A stretch of DNA of 37,572 nt from Thermoplasmata archaeon (GCA_030038895.1 JASHQX010000042.1:1-37572), one strand, 5' to 3'; shown: positions 15,219 through 23,243, numbered from the stretch's first letter. Translations and numbers: made by a program. Notes: generated from the sequence alone by a model not told the origin.

Positions 15219-15319
15219 GCAGGTGTAATCTAGTGGTAGGATGTCAGCCCTCCAAGCTGACTACCCGGGTTCGAATCGGCGGGCCCGGACGGACCCCCGC
15301 GGAGCTCCCGGCACCTGCA
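15219..15319 (+). tRNA. tRNA-Gly (anticodon TCC) interrupted by 30 bases in the T arm
   Basis: The first part, 15219-15276, gives acceptor strand GCAGGTG, a D arm, an anticodon stem TCAGC/GCTGA with loop CCTCCAA (anticodon TCC at 15251-15253), T-stem strand CCGGG (15265-15269) and T-loop TTCGAAT. The matching T-stem strand CCCGG appears only at 15307-15311. It is followed by CACCTGC (15312-15318), which pairs perfectly with the acceptor strand, and discriminator A 15319. Removing 15277-15306 restores a standard 71-base tRNA with every stem fully paired apart from one T-G in the D arm. CCA is not encoded. The parsimonious reading is a functional tRNA with a non-canonical intron; a disrupted pseudogene is the alternative. 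Confidence 0.82.
15277..15306 (+). other. Putative non-canonical tRNA intron (T loop/T stem junction)
   Basis: This 30-base insertion falls around tRNA positions 59-62. Its exact ends can slide by one or two bases because TC occurs on both sides. Inside it GCGGG (15279-15283) can pair with CCCGC (15296-15300), leaving a 12-base loop. I could not draw a textbook bulge-helix-bulge by eye, so splicing by the archaeal tRNA endonuclease would need a relaxed motif. Confidence 0.68.
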
Positions 15320-15350
15320 TGGTCCCGACCGTGGGCTCCCGGGGCGAGAG

Positions 15351-15357
15351 TTTATTC
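15351..15357 (+). promoter_or_regulatory. TATA box of tRNA-Ser
   Basis: The element tttattc lies about 30 bases before the first base of tRNA-Ser, the distance expected for archaeal tRNA promoters. A weaker element (atcgttaacc, 15171-15180) precedes tRNA-Gly. Confidence 0.55.
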
Positions 15358-15382
15358 GGACGAGGTCCGCTCGGGGCCATTC

Positions 15383-15466
15383 GCTGAGGTAGCCTAGTCC
15401 GGTAAGGCGCCAGCCTTGAAAGCTGGTGGCGGTCTCGCCTCGGGAGTTCAAATCTCCCCCTCAGCG
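15383..15466 (+). tRNA. tRNA-Ser (anticodon TGA)
   Basis: This 84-base class II tRNA has acceptor strands GCTGAGG and CCTCAGC, anticodon stem CCAGC/GCTGG with loop CTTGAAA (anticodon TGA at 15417-15419), and a long variable arm with its own short stem (GGCG..CGCC). The T arm is GGGAG-TTCAAAT-CTCCC, and the discriminator is G 15466. The long variable arm and G73 are serine identity elements. There is no intron and no encoded CCA. The mutS promoter follows within 25 bases. Confidence 0.95.
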
Positions 15467-15486
15467 TTCCGCGCACCCTTCGGGAC

Positions 15487-15495
15487 GGTTATAAG
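15487..15495 (+). promoter_or_regulatory. TATA box of the mutS-mutL-nuclease operon
   Basis: The element ggttataag centres near 15491, giving transcription near 15517, four bases before ATG 15521. It excludes earlier in-frame starts, which would lie inside tRNA-Ser. Confidence 0.65.
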
Positions 15496-15520
15496 CGGCG
15501 GGTCGGTCGACGGGCCGTCG

Positions 15521-18145
15521 ATGCCGGCCGCTGCCCCCTCCACTCCCATGCTCGAGCAGTACGAAGGGGTGAAGGCGCAGTACCCGGGGCATCTCGTGCT
15601 CTTCCGCGTCGGCGATTTCTTCGAGACGTTCGGTGAGGACGCGCGGCTCCTGTCGAAGGAGCTCGATGTCGTGCTGACCGCCCGGGCACCGGACACTCGC
15701 GGGGAACGCACGCCGATGGCGGGCGTGCCTCATCACGCGGTCGAGACGTACCTTGGCCGCCTCGTGGGGAAGGGGTACAAGGTCGTGCTCTGCGACCAGG
15801 TCGAGGATCCCCGGTTCGCCAAGGGACTCGTCCGCCGGGAGGTGACCCGGGTGGTCACTCCGGGCACGGTGGTCGAGGACCGTATCCTCGGCGGTCCGGA
15901 TCACAGCTTCCTCGCGAGCGTCTCGCTCGAGACCGAAGGTCCCGGTTCGTTCTCCGCGGTGGACGTGACGACCGGCGAGTGGTTCCGCGGGATCGCCGAC
16001 GGGCCGGGGCCGGAAGGCATCGTTTCCGCTCTCGCACCGTTCGCGCCCCGGGAGATCCTCTGGAAAGCTCCAGAGGAGGGGGAGGCTCCCCTGCGTGCAG
16101 CGCTCCGTCGCGAGTTTCCGGCCGCTCGGCTCGAGCCCGCTCCCGCGCCGGTCATCGAGGGCGAAGTGCCGCTGGCCCTGAGGAGCTCCCCGGCCGTTCC
16201 GGGCACGACCCCAGAACCCGACCTGAGGCTCATCGCCTATCTCCGGGTCACCCAACCGCGGCTCCTTCCGCATCTCGAGCTCCGGGAGCGCACCGCCGGT
16301 GGCCGACGTCTTGTCCTCGACGCGAAGACGCTGCGCCATCTCGAGATCCTCCGCCCGATGAACCCCGACGATCCGAAGGGTCCGACCCTCCTCGGCTGCT
16401 GGGACGAGACCGTCACCGCCGCCGGGCGACGGACTCTCTCCTTCTGGCTGTCGAACCCGCTCGCGGATCCCCCGGCGATCTCCGAGCGGCAGGACGCGGT
16501 CGCTGAGCTCGTGGGGCGGGGCGCCGGCGTCGTAGAGCTTCGCGTCGCCCTACGGGGCGTGGCGGACCTCGCGCGCATCGCTTCGCGCGTCGTGAGCCGC
16601 CGGGTGCGTCCGGCCGAGCTCGGCGCGCTTCGGGACGGCCTTGGCGCGGTGGAACGGGCCCGCGCGCTCCTTACCAGTCGTCCCGTCGATGGTCTTCTGC
16701 GACGTCTCTCAGGCGAGCTCACCATCCCCTCCTCCCTCGCCGATCGGCTGCGATCCGCCCTTCCCGACGCCCTTCCGACGAGCGAGGAGTGGAGCGAGCT
16801 GTTCCGCGAGGGGCACTCGCCCGAGATCGACCGGTGGCGGGCGGCCGAACGGACCGCGCTCGCCCGGCTGGCCGAGCTCGAGCGGACGGAGCAGGACGCC
16901 ACTGGGATCCGTACCCTCAAGGTCGGATACAACCAGGTGTTCGGATACTACTTCGAGGTCACGAAGCCGCACCTCGCCCGGGTGCCGGCGCATTTCCGGC
17001 GGCGCCAGACCGTCGCGCAGGCCGAACGGTTCACCTCGGATCGTCTCGAGGAGCTCGAGCGGGAGATCCGGGCAGCGCAGGAGGGGATGCACGACGCGGC
17101 CCTCGCACGGTGGGAGGAGCTCCTCGTCGAGATCGAGCGCGATGCCTCGGGCCTCTACCGAATCGGACGTGCGCTCGGGGAGCTCGATGCCTTGCTCACG
17201 TTTGCCCACCTGGCCCAGTCCCGCGGATACGTCCGTCCGGTCGTTGACGACTCGGACTCGCTCGTCGTGCGGTCGGGTCGGCATCCGGTCCTCGACCGTC
17301 TGATGGGCGAGTCATTCGTCCCGAACGACACGGAGCTCGACGTTCCCGAGCACCGGCTCCTCGTGATCACCGGGCCCAACATGGCCGGGAAGTCGACGTA
17401 CATGCGACAGGTCGGCCTATTGGTCGTGCTCGCGCAGGCCGGCTCCTTCGTTCCGGCCCGTTTCGTTCGCCTCGGAGTCGTCGAGCGCCTGTTCACGCGG
17501 ATGGGATTCACGGACGAGATCGGGCGCGGCAAGTCGAGCTTCATGGTCGAGATGAGCGAGGTCGCGGAGATCCTCCGAGGGGCGGACGAACGGTCGCTCG
17601 TTCTCCTCGATGAGGTCGGCCGGGGCACGAGTACGTTCGACGGCCTCGCGATCGCCTGGGCGACCTTGAAGCATCTCCACGACGTCGCGCGCTCGCGGTG
17701 CATTCTCGCGACTCACTACCACCAGCTGACCGAGCTCGTGCAGGGGCTCGCGGCCGCGCAGAACGCGCACCTCGCGGTTGCCGACCGGCCGGACGGCGTC
17801 GTCTTCCTCCACCGGCTCGTCCCCGGCGCCACCGACCGGAGCTACGGGCTTCATGTCGCACGACTGGCCGGGCTTCCGGAAGACGTGCTCGCCGAGGCGG
17901 ACCGGCTCCTGCGGCGACTCGAGTCCGAAGGAATGCGCCTCGAATCGAAGGGGCGAGCTCGAGCCCGAGGACCTCGCTACACTCAGGCCGTCCTTCTCTC
18001 CTCGGAGGCGGCGGGAACCGATCCGGTACGCGAGGAGCTTCGGAGGATCGACATCGATTCGCTCGCCCCTGAGGAGGCGGCAGCCAAACTTCGAGAGCTG
18101 CGGCGTCGCGCCTCCGGGGGCCCGTCCGGGGAGCCCGAGCGGTGA
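15521..18145 (+). CDS. mutS: DNA mismatch recognition ATPase MutS (bacterial MutS1 type)
   Basis: This 874-residue protein recognises mispaired and looped DNA and signals through ATP to MutL. The mismatch-binding domain I carries RVGDFFETF (residues 29-37) with the Phe-X-Glu that stacks on the mismatch. Connector, core and clamp domains follow (helical region about residues 250-560). The ATPase has Walker A TGPNMAGKSTYMRQ near residue 617 and Walker B LVLLDEVGRGTSTFDG near residue 693, plus the ATHYHQL switch. The C-terminal tail ends in a short helical segment. Length and motifs are those of bacterial MutS1 rather than the shorter archaeal MutS homologues, so ancient acquisition from bacteria is likely. 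ATG 15521 fits a leaderless start. mutL overlaps by four bases. Confidence 0.96.
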   Translation: MPAAAPSTPMLEQYEGVKAQYPGHLVLFRVGDFFETFGEDARLLSKELDVVLTARAPDTRGERTPMAGVPHHAVETYLGRLVGKGYKVVLCDQVEDPRFAKGLVRREVTRVVTPGTVVEDRILGGPDHSFLASVSLETEGPGSFSAVDVTTGEWFRGIADGPGPEGIVSALAPFAPREILWKAPEEGEAPLRAALRREFPAARLEPAPAPVIEGEVPLALRSSPAVPGTTPEPDLRLIAYLRVTQPRLLPHLELRERTAGGRRLVLDAKTLRHLEILRPMNPDDPKGPTLLGCWDETVTAAGRRTLSFWLSNPLADPPAISERQDAVAELVGRGAGVVELRVALRGVADLARIASRVVSRRVRPAELGALRDGLGAVERARALLTSRPVDGLLRRLSGELTIPSSLADRLRSALPDALPTSEEWSELFREGHSPEIDRWRAAERTALARLAELERTEQDATGIRTLKVGYNQVFGYYFEVTKPHLARVPAHFRRRQTVAQAERFTSDRLEELEREIRAAQEGMHDAALARWEELLVEIERDASGLYRIGRALGELDALLTFAHLAQSRGYVRPVVDDSDSLVVRSGRHPVLDRLMGESFVPNDTELDVPEHRLLVITGPNMAGKSTYMRQVGLLVVLAQAGSFVPARFVRLGVVERLFTRMGFTDEIGRGKSSFMVEMSEVAEILRGADERSLVLLDEVGRGTSTFDGLAIAWATLKHLHDVARSRCILATHYHQLTELVQGLAAAQNAHLAVADRPDGVVFLHRLVPGATDRSYGLHVARLAGLPEDVLAEADRLLRRLESEGMRLESKGRARARGPRYTQAVLLSSEAAGTDPVREELRRIDIDSLAPEEAAAKLRELRRRASGGPSGEPER

Positions 18146-19935
18146 CGGCCACGGGGGCGTCGACGGACCGCCGCCCGATCCGACGGCTAGAGCTCGGGAC
18201 GGTCGAGCGGATCGCGGCGGGAGAAGTCGTCGAGCGGCCGGCATCGGTGGTCAAGGAACTCGTCGAGAACTCGCTCGACGCCGGGGCCACGACCGTCACG
18301 GTCCGGATCGAACAAGGGGGAATCGAACGGATCGTCGTCGCCGACGACGGGACCGGCATCCCGCCGGACGAGCTTGAGATCGCCGTGGAACGGCACGCGA
18401 CGAACAAGATCGGCCCGGCGGGCCCCGTCGAGCTCATCGAGACGCTCGGGTTCCGGGGCGAGGCGCTCGCCGCGATCGCCGCGGTGGCGCGGCTGCGGCT
18501 CCTCTCGCGGCCGCCGGACCGGGAAGTCGCGGAGGGAATCTCGGTCGTCGGAGGAGCACCGGCTGGGCGGTTCGCCTCTCCCCGGGCTCCCGGGACGACG
18601 GTCGAGGTCTCCGACCTCTTCTTCAACACGCCGGCCCGGCGCAAGTTCCTGCGGAGCCCGGCTGCCGAGCAGATCGAGGTGGCCCAGACCCTGGAACGCA
18701 CCTACCTCGCGCGTCCCCACGTTACGGTCCGCTTGGAGGCGGAAGGGAGGGAGATCGCGACGTACCCGTCGACGTCGGACCTTCGGGACGCAGCTTCCCG
18801 GGTCCTCGGCCCCGAGTTTCTTCGTGGATCCTTCTCGGTCACGGGCGAGATCCCGGGAGGACGGGTCCACGGGGTCCTCGGTCGGCCTTCGCTCGCCTCC
18901 CCTTCAAGCCGCGGGCTCTACCTCGCGATCAACGGTCGGGCGATCCTCTCCCGTCCGCTCCAGCAGGCGGTGCGTGTCGCGTTCGGGGACTACCTGCCGC
19001 GCACCCGGTTCCCCGTCGGCGTGGTCCACCTCGAGGTGACGGCGGAGGGCCTCGACGTGAACGTCCATCCCACGAAGCGCGAGGTCCGCCTGGCGCGCGA
19101 GCGGGAGATTGTGGACGCCGTCCGCGTGCGCGTGCGGGAGGGGTTGATCGCCGCCCCCCAGGTCGCCGAGCTGGCCGAGCGCACGGTCGGCGTCGACCGT
19201 CTGGCCCCTGAGGAGGGTGCCGCCCACCCCGGAACCCTCCGCGTGAGCGAGGGAGCCGAGGCGGGGGGTGCCATGAGTTCCATCGGAGGTCGACAGCAGA
19301 CGCTCGGAGAGGTCGGCCCTGCCGTCCGGTTCCCCGAGGTCGCGGCTTCGACGGGTCATCCCCGGCTCGTACTGCTCGGATGCGTAGGGGCCCTCTACTG
19401 GGTCGCAGAAGGGGACGACGGTCTCGTCCTGATCGACCAGCACGCCGCGAGTGAGCGCGTGGTCTACGAAACCCTGCGGCGCGAGGAGCCGGTCGCCCGC
19501 CAGGGGCTGGTCGAACCGGTTCCTCTCCACCTGACGGGCGTCGAGCGGTCGGCGCTCGAGGCCCACCGGGTCGAGGTCGCGCGCGCCGGCTTCGAGGTCG
19601 ACGAGTTCGGTCCGGAGACCTACTGCGTACGTTCGGTCCCTTCGTTCGCCGGGCGACGCGCCCGGCCCGGGGCCGTACTGGAGCTACTCGACGAGCTCGC
19701 TTCGGGCGGACGTCCGACTCAACCGGATGGGCTCATCGAGCGGACTGCAGCCAGCCTCGCCTGCCACGCGGCGATTCGGGCGGGTGACGTGGTGACGTCC
19801 GCAGAGTTCCAGCGGGTCCTCGAAGCGCTCTACGCGCTGCCCGAGGCCGCGTACTCCTGCCCGCACGGCCGGCCGATCGTGCTTCGGATCCCGCGATCCC
19901 GGCTCGACCGCTGGTTCCTGCGGAGCGGGCCGTGA
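18142..19935 (+). CDS. mutL: DNA mismatch repair endonuclease MutL
   Basis: This 597-residue protein is the nicking endonuclease of methyl-independent mismatch repair. The GHKL ATPase half shows IAAGEVVERPASVVKELVENS, DDGTGI, GFRGEAL and NVHPTKREVR. A variable linker (about residues 340-400) leads to the C-terminal dimerisation domain with the full metal-binding set. That set comprises DQHAASERVVYE (the DQHA(X)2E(X)4E motif, near residue 432), ACHAAIRAGD, CPHGRP near residue 575 and a terminal FLR. E. coli-type MutL lacks this set, so the present protein should cut DNA itself. The GTG 18142 start overlaps the mutS stop. The linker segment GRQQTLGEV faintly resembles a sliding-clamp-binding peptide. 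The following nuclease gene again overlaps by four bases. Confidence 0.96.
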   Translation: MTATGASTDRRPIRRLELGTVERIAAGEVVERPASVVKELVENSLDAGATTVTVRIEQGGIERIVVADDGTGIPPDELEIAVERHATNKIGPAGPVELIETLGFRGEALAAIAAVARLRLLSRPPDREVAEGISVVGGAPAGRFASPRAPGTTVEVSDLFFNTPARRKFLRSPAAEQIEVAQTLERTYLARPHVTVRLEAEGREIATYPSTSDLRDAASRVLGPEFLRGSFSVTGEIPGGRVHGVLGRPSLASPSSRGLYLAINGRAILSRPLQQAVRVAFGDYLPRTRFPVGVVHLEVTAEGLDVNVHPTKREVRLAREREIVDAVRVRVREGLIAAPQVAELAERTVGVDRLAPEEGAAHPGTLRVSEGAEAGGAMSSIGGRQQTLGEVGPAVRFPEVAASTGHPRLVLLGCVGALYWVAEGDDGLVLIDQHAASERVVYETLRREEPVARQGLVEPVPLHLTGVERSALEAHRVEVARAGFEVDEFGPETYCVRSVPSFAGRRARPGAVLELLDELASGGRPTQPDGLIERTAASLACHAAIRAGDVVTSAEFQRVLEALYALPEAAYSCPHGRPIVLRIPRSRLDRWFLRSGP

Positions 19936-20486
19936 GCGGTCCCACCGCCTCGTCGCGTCACCCGGAACGAGACCTGGTGGAACAGGCCGCCCGCCACCTA
20001 TCGGACCGGGGGTTCCGGGTGCTCGTCGACCCGGACGGGACCGACTACTTCGACCTCGTTGCCCGACGCGAGAACGAGGTAGGGCTAATCGAGGTGAAGG
20101 TCCGGGACGCGCGGGGCGTTCTCGCCCAGGCGCTCCGGCGCCGGGGGTGGGCGGACTGGTGCGCGATCGCGCTCGGTTCCGCGCATTCGGCCGAGCGCCT
20201 CGCGCGACGCACAGCCGCAACCCGCGCGGTGAAGATCGGCGTCTGGAGCATCGGGAAGGAGGGGGTCCGGGTCCACCGGCCGGCGTCCGCCTGGGTCGGG
20301 CCGGGAGAAGCCGATCCGTTCGAGCCGCTGCGCGCGCGCTTCCGACACTGGCTCGATGAGGTCGAACTCCTCGGTCTCGATGCGTCGGTCCGCTGGGACG
20401 GTCTCCCGGGTGCGGTGCGGCGGGCCTCGGGGGGAAGGGCGTTCGCGGAGTGGAGGCTCGACGAGGGAGCCCCTCCGGAACCCTAG
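19932..20486 (+). CDS. PD-(D/E)XK-type small nuclease, coupled to mutL
   Basis: This 184-residue protein is unnamed. Its first half fits the restriction-endonuclease-like fold. It has a helix with Glu12 and Glu17, strand FRVLVDPDG, then FDLVARRENEVGLIEVKV. The last segment provides Asp41, Glu54 and Lys56 in the D...E-x-K order used for metal-dependent DNA cleavage. Two helices follow, including QALRRRGWADWCAIALG, a typical helix-strand partner. The C-terminal 80 residues, rich in Trp, Arg and acidic residues, match nothing I know and may bind DNA or MutL. GTG 19932 overlaps the mutL stop (GTGA), and mutL overlaps mutS the same way, so the three are probably one translation-coupled unit. The fold call is good but catalysis is inferred. 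Its stop TAG shares the palindrome CTAG with the convergent gene. Confidence 0.75.
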   Translation: MSGPTASSRHPERDLVEQAARHLSDRGFRVLVDPDGTDYFDLVARRENEVGLIEVKVRDARGVLAQALRRRGWADWCAIALGSAHSAERLARRTAATRAVKIGVWSIGKEGVRVHRPASAWVGPGEADPFEPLRARFRHWLDEVELLGLDASVRWDGLPGAVRRASGGRAFAEWRLDEGAPPEP

Positions 20487-21631
20487 GGCGCTAGCTTCGA
20501 AGTCGCCTCGTCGATCGCCCGCACGATCCGGTCCGGGTGGTAGAGGGCCGAGTGCTCGACCCCGTGCGCGGCGATCTCACGGGCGAGCGCCGGGTCGGCG
20601 AAGAGCTCGGCGAGGATCGACGCGAGATCGCCCGGGTCGTCCGTCGGGGCGTACTTGAGCGCGTCCCCGGGGTCGACGGGAAGGTGCAGGGAGGGGACGG
20701 CGGCAACGGCGCAGCCGGCCCGCATGGCGCCGATGACCATGGGGTCGAACGTCCCCCGGTTCTTGGCGAAGAGCGCGACGTTCGCGGCGGCGAAGCCGAG
20801 GCCGAACGCCTCCGCGTCCCTTCGGGGTATCGCGACAAGACCGGGTTCGGTCGGGGGCGACGCCCCGACGATGATCAGGCGGGCCCCCGGAAAGAGTGGA
20901 CGGATCCTCCGGAAGGTCTCCCGCGCGCGATCGACCCCGCCGGTGTCCTTTCCGTTCTCCGGAACGGGACTGACGGCCACGGGCACGTCGCGGGGGATGT
21001 CCAGCATGGCGCGCGCGGCGTCCCGAGAGGCCGGTGGGGGTAGATCCGGAACCGGAGGCAGGGCCGTGCGCACTCGTTCCGCCGGGACCGCGTACTCGGT
21101 CGCAATCGCCGGTGCAAGGCCGGGCGCGTCCACGAACAACACGTCGGCCTCGGTAAGCGCTGCCTTCTCAAACCGGCGGACGTCCCTTCGATCGCGCCAG
21201 GTGTCGAGCCGATCCGTCCATCGTCGGGGGGTGAGGCGCCCGCGCTCCCGGTCGAACGCGTGGAGCTCGATCAAACGGACGAACGCGACGAGCGGCGGAT
21301 GACCCCCTGACCGTCCCCGGGCCCGAATCGCACCGAGGCCGGACGGGTCACGAACGATCACATCCGCTGTCGGACGGACATGCCGCCCGGCCTCGCTCGC
21401 GAACGCGGCCTGGTCGACGGCTGCCCCGGGACGCCGCAGGGGAACCGTGATTTCCACCGAAGCGACGCCCTCGGGTTGCGGGGCTTGGGATGGTCCTTCG
21501 GGACGGATTACGCGGACGTCGTCCCCCCGGGTGGCGTACGCCCGGGCGAGGGCCCACGCCGTCGCGGAGGGGTCGTAGGGGTCGCTCGTCGGGGACCCGA
21601 GAGCGATCAGGTCGATCGTCCGGAGAGCCAT
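20483..21631 (-). CDS. GT-B-fold (group 1) glycosyltransferase
   Basis: This 382-residue protein has a two-domain GT-B outline. The N-terminal domain begins IDLIALGSPTSDPYDPSA and contains alternating strands for the acceptor. The C-terminal donor domain starts with VAVSPVPENGKDTGGVDRARETFRRIRPLFPGARLIIVG. Later LGFAAANVALFAKNRGTFDPMVIGAMRAGCAVAA corresponds to the nucleotide-sugar-binding stretch of family 4-like enzymes, with Asp in place of the usual Glu of the E-x7-E motif. No membrane span is visible. A TATA-like run (21657-21666) supports ATG 21631. It lies in the same orientation as the phosphodiesterase-like and methyltransferase genes, a likely surface-glycan group. The donor sugar is unknown. 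Confidence 0.75.
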   Translation of the reverse strand: MALRTIDLIALGSPTSDPYDPSATAWALARAYATRGDDVRVIRPEGPSQAPQPEGVASVEITVPLRRPGAAVDQAAFASEAGRHVRPTADVIVRDPSGLGAIRARGRSGGHPPLVAFVRLIELHAFDRERGRLTPRRWTDRLDTWRDRRDVRRFEKAALTEADVLFVDAPGLAPAIATEYAVPAERVRTALPPVPDLPPPASRDAARAMLDIPRDVPVAVSPVPENGKDTGGVDRARETFRRIRPLFPGARLIIVGASPPTEPGLVAIPRRDAEAFGLGFAAANVALFAKNRGTFDPMVIGAMRAGCAVAAVPSLHLPVDPGDALKYAPTDDPGDLASILAELFADPALAREIAAHGVEHSALYHPDRIVRAIDEATSKLAP

Positions 21632-21656
21632 CCGGGGCGTTCCAGTCGGTCGGTGC

Positions 21657-21666
21657 CAAAAAAACT
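21657..21666 (-). promoter_or_regulatory. T-rich promoter element of the GT-B gene
   Basis: The minus strand reads gtttttttgg. Its centre near 21662 predicts transcription near 21636, five bases before ATG 21631. The T run could also help terminate the upstream minus-strand transcript. Confidence 0.4.
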
Positions 21667-21681
21667 TCCGCGGGAGCGGTG

Positions 21682-23187
21682 CTAGCCGCCCGCGACCCCG
21701 AGCTCCGGGGCGAAGGAGTGGCCGACCATCTCTCGCGAGCCCGGGACCCCCATCCCGTCGAGGATGGTCGGGGTGACGTCGAGGAGGCTCAGCGCCGGGA
21801 GGGACCTTCCACCTTCTACTCCGTCTCCCGCACCGATTAGGATCCCCTCCATCCGGTGGTTCCCGGTACCGTAGAAATAGTTCGGCCGGTCGCGGATGAA
21901 CGATTGCGGATAGCTGAAGTCCATTCGTGGTTCCGTCCGCATCCCGTCGACGCGGATGAAGAGGGCTGGCCCTTTGGTGAGTTTCCGTCCATGATAGATC
22001 TCGGATGGGCCCAAGACCTCGATGTGCGCTTCGGGGAACGCCTCGAGCCGGGCGCGGATCTCCTCGAGGATCTCGGCCCGCCGCGTGGGCGTGAGGTCCG
22101 GATTCTGCGGGTTAAGATAGATCCCCTCGGGGACAGGGTAGGAGAACGCAACCGTCTTCCTCCAGTCGATCTGCGGCGAGACGTCCTCGAACGAGGTTCG
22201 GCCGCTCAAGTACTGGGCGAGGCCCGCGCGGCGACCGTCCCGGACGAACCCGGCGATGCGTCGGGTCAGCCGGCGGGTGAGTCCGATCCGCTGGGCGTAG
22301 AGCATCATCTGGGAAACGAAACGCCGGCGAGCGAGGGTCGCGTTCTCCTGGAAGACGAGGAACTTTTCGTTGGCGAGCCAGCGGTTGGTTAGGAACTCCG
22401 AGCGAAACCCTCCGTGCCCATGGTCGGAGATTACGAGGGTGATCGACGGCCCACCATCGGATCGGAATGCGCGGTCGACCTCACGGCACGAGCGGTCGAC
22501 CGACCGCCAGAAGTCGAGGAGGTCGGCTGGAATCTTCTCTACGGGGCGCTCGAGCTCGTGCCAGAACTCGTGCTCCACGCGATCGGTCTCTCGGAAGAGG
22601 GCGAAGAGGAAGTCCGGCCGGTGCCGCTCCGCGAGCATCGCCGCCGTTTGGCCGCGCAATGCCACCGACCTCGTCGCGTTCGAGATCCAATCATCCCGCT
22701 CGGAATCCCGGTAGGTCGGCAGCTCGGGCGGGAGTGTTTCCCCAATGGTGCTCTCGATCTCTGCCCGTACGCTGCGCGGGTAGGGGGTAGGATCGGAAGA
22801 GAACATCCCCGGGACGACGAAGCCGTGGAGCGGGTACGCCGCCCGCATCGGGAAATTGAGAACGCCGACCTTCATGCCGATCCGCGAAAGCCGGTCCCAG
22901 ACGGCCTCGGCCGGGCGGAAAGACTGGACGAGTCGCGACCGTCCCGGCCGACCGTCCGGCTCGGTGAAACCGAAGATCCCCAGCTCCCCAGGGTCCTTAC
23001 CGGTCGCGAACGAGTACCACGCGGGGATCGTCTTCGCCGGATACACCGAGTGGAGCGGGGCGCGGACCCCGCGGTGAACCAGGGATTGAAGGAAAGGAAG
23101 CTCCCCGGCCTCCATGAGCGGGTCGAGAAGGTCGAACGTACCTCCGTCCAGCCCTAGGACGAGGAAACGGCGAGGCGGATTCCGCAT
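21682..23187 (-). CDS. Type I phosphodiesterase / alkaline phosphatase-superfamily protein
   Basis: This 501-residue protein belongs to the alkaline phosphatase superfamily, nucleotide pyrophosphatase/phosphodiesterase branch. Signatures are LVLGLDGGTFDLL (first metal-binding Asp), YPAKTIPAW with the presumed catalytic Thr, ISDHGHGG (metal ligands Asp and His) and FYGTGNHRMEGIL with the late His. No signal peptide is visible, so it appears cytoplasmic. Archaeal relatives are often found next to glycosyltransferases and may act on nucleotide-sugar or lipid-linked phosphates. ATG 23187 follows an aggag ribosome-binding site and a TATA at 23234-23243. It is co-oriented with the GT-B gene 50 bases downstream. 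The substrate is unknown; phosphotransfer is as possible as hydrolysis. Confidence 0.85.
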   Translation of the reverse strand: MRNPPRRFLVLGLDGGTFDLLDPLMEAGELPFLQSLVHRGVRAPLHSVYPAKTIPAWYSFATGKDPGELGIFGFTEPDGRPGRSRLVQSFRPAEAVWDRLSRIGMKVGVLNFPMRAAYPLHGFVVPGMFSSDPTPYPRSVRAEIESTIGETLPPELPTYRDSERDDWISNATRSVALRGQTAAMLAERHRPDFLFALFRETDRVEHEFWHELERPVEKIPADLLDFWRSVDRSCREVDRAFRSDGGPSITLVISDHGHGGFRSEFLTNRWLANEKFLVFQENATLARRRFVSQMMLYAQRIGLTRRLTRRIAGFVRDGRRAGLAQYLSGRTSFEDVSPQIDWRKTVAFSYPVPEGIYLNPQNPDLTPTRRAEILEEIRARLEAFPEAHIEVLGPSEIYHGRKLTKGPALFIRVDGMRTEPRMDFSYPQSFIRDRPNYFYGTGNHRMEGILIGAGDGVEGGRSLPALSLLDVTPTILDGMGVPGSREMVGHSFAPELGVAGG

Positions 23188-23233
23188 GCGTTCTCCTGGA
23201 AGAGTTAGCTAAAGCCGTTTCACGAGCTAGGCG

Positions 23234-23243
23234 CTATAAAGGA
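23234..23243 (-). promoter_or_regulatory. TATA box of the phosphodiesterase-like gene
   Basis: The minus strand reads cctttatagc, centred near 23238. Transcription near 23212 leaves a 25-base leader that contains the aggag ribosome-binding site. Confidence 0.6.

Noticed and set aside
15416-15520. Extended MutS start inside tRNA-Ser
   Set aside because: The extra residues are encoded by tRNA sequence, and the TATA at 15487-15495 lies downstream of that start.
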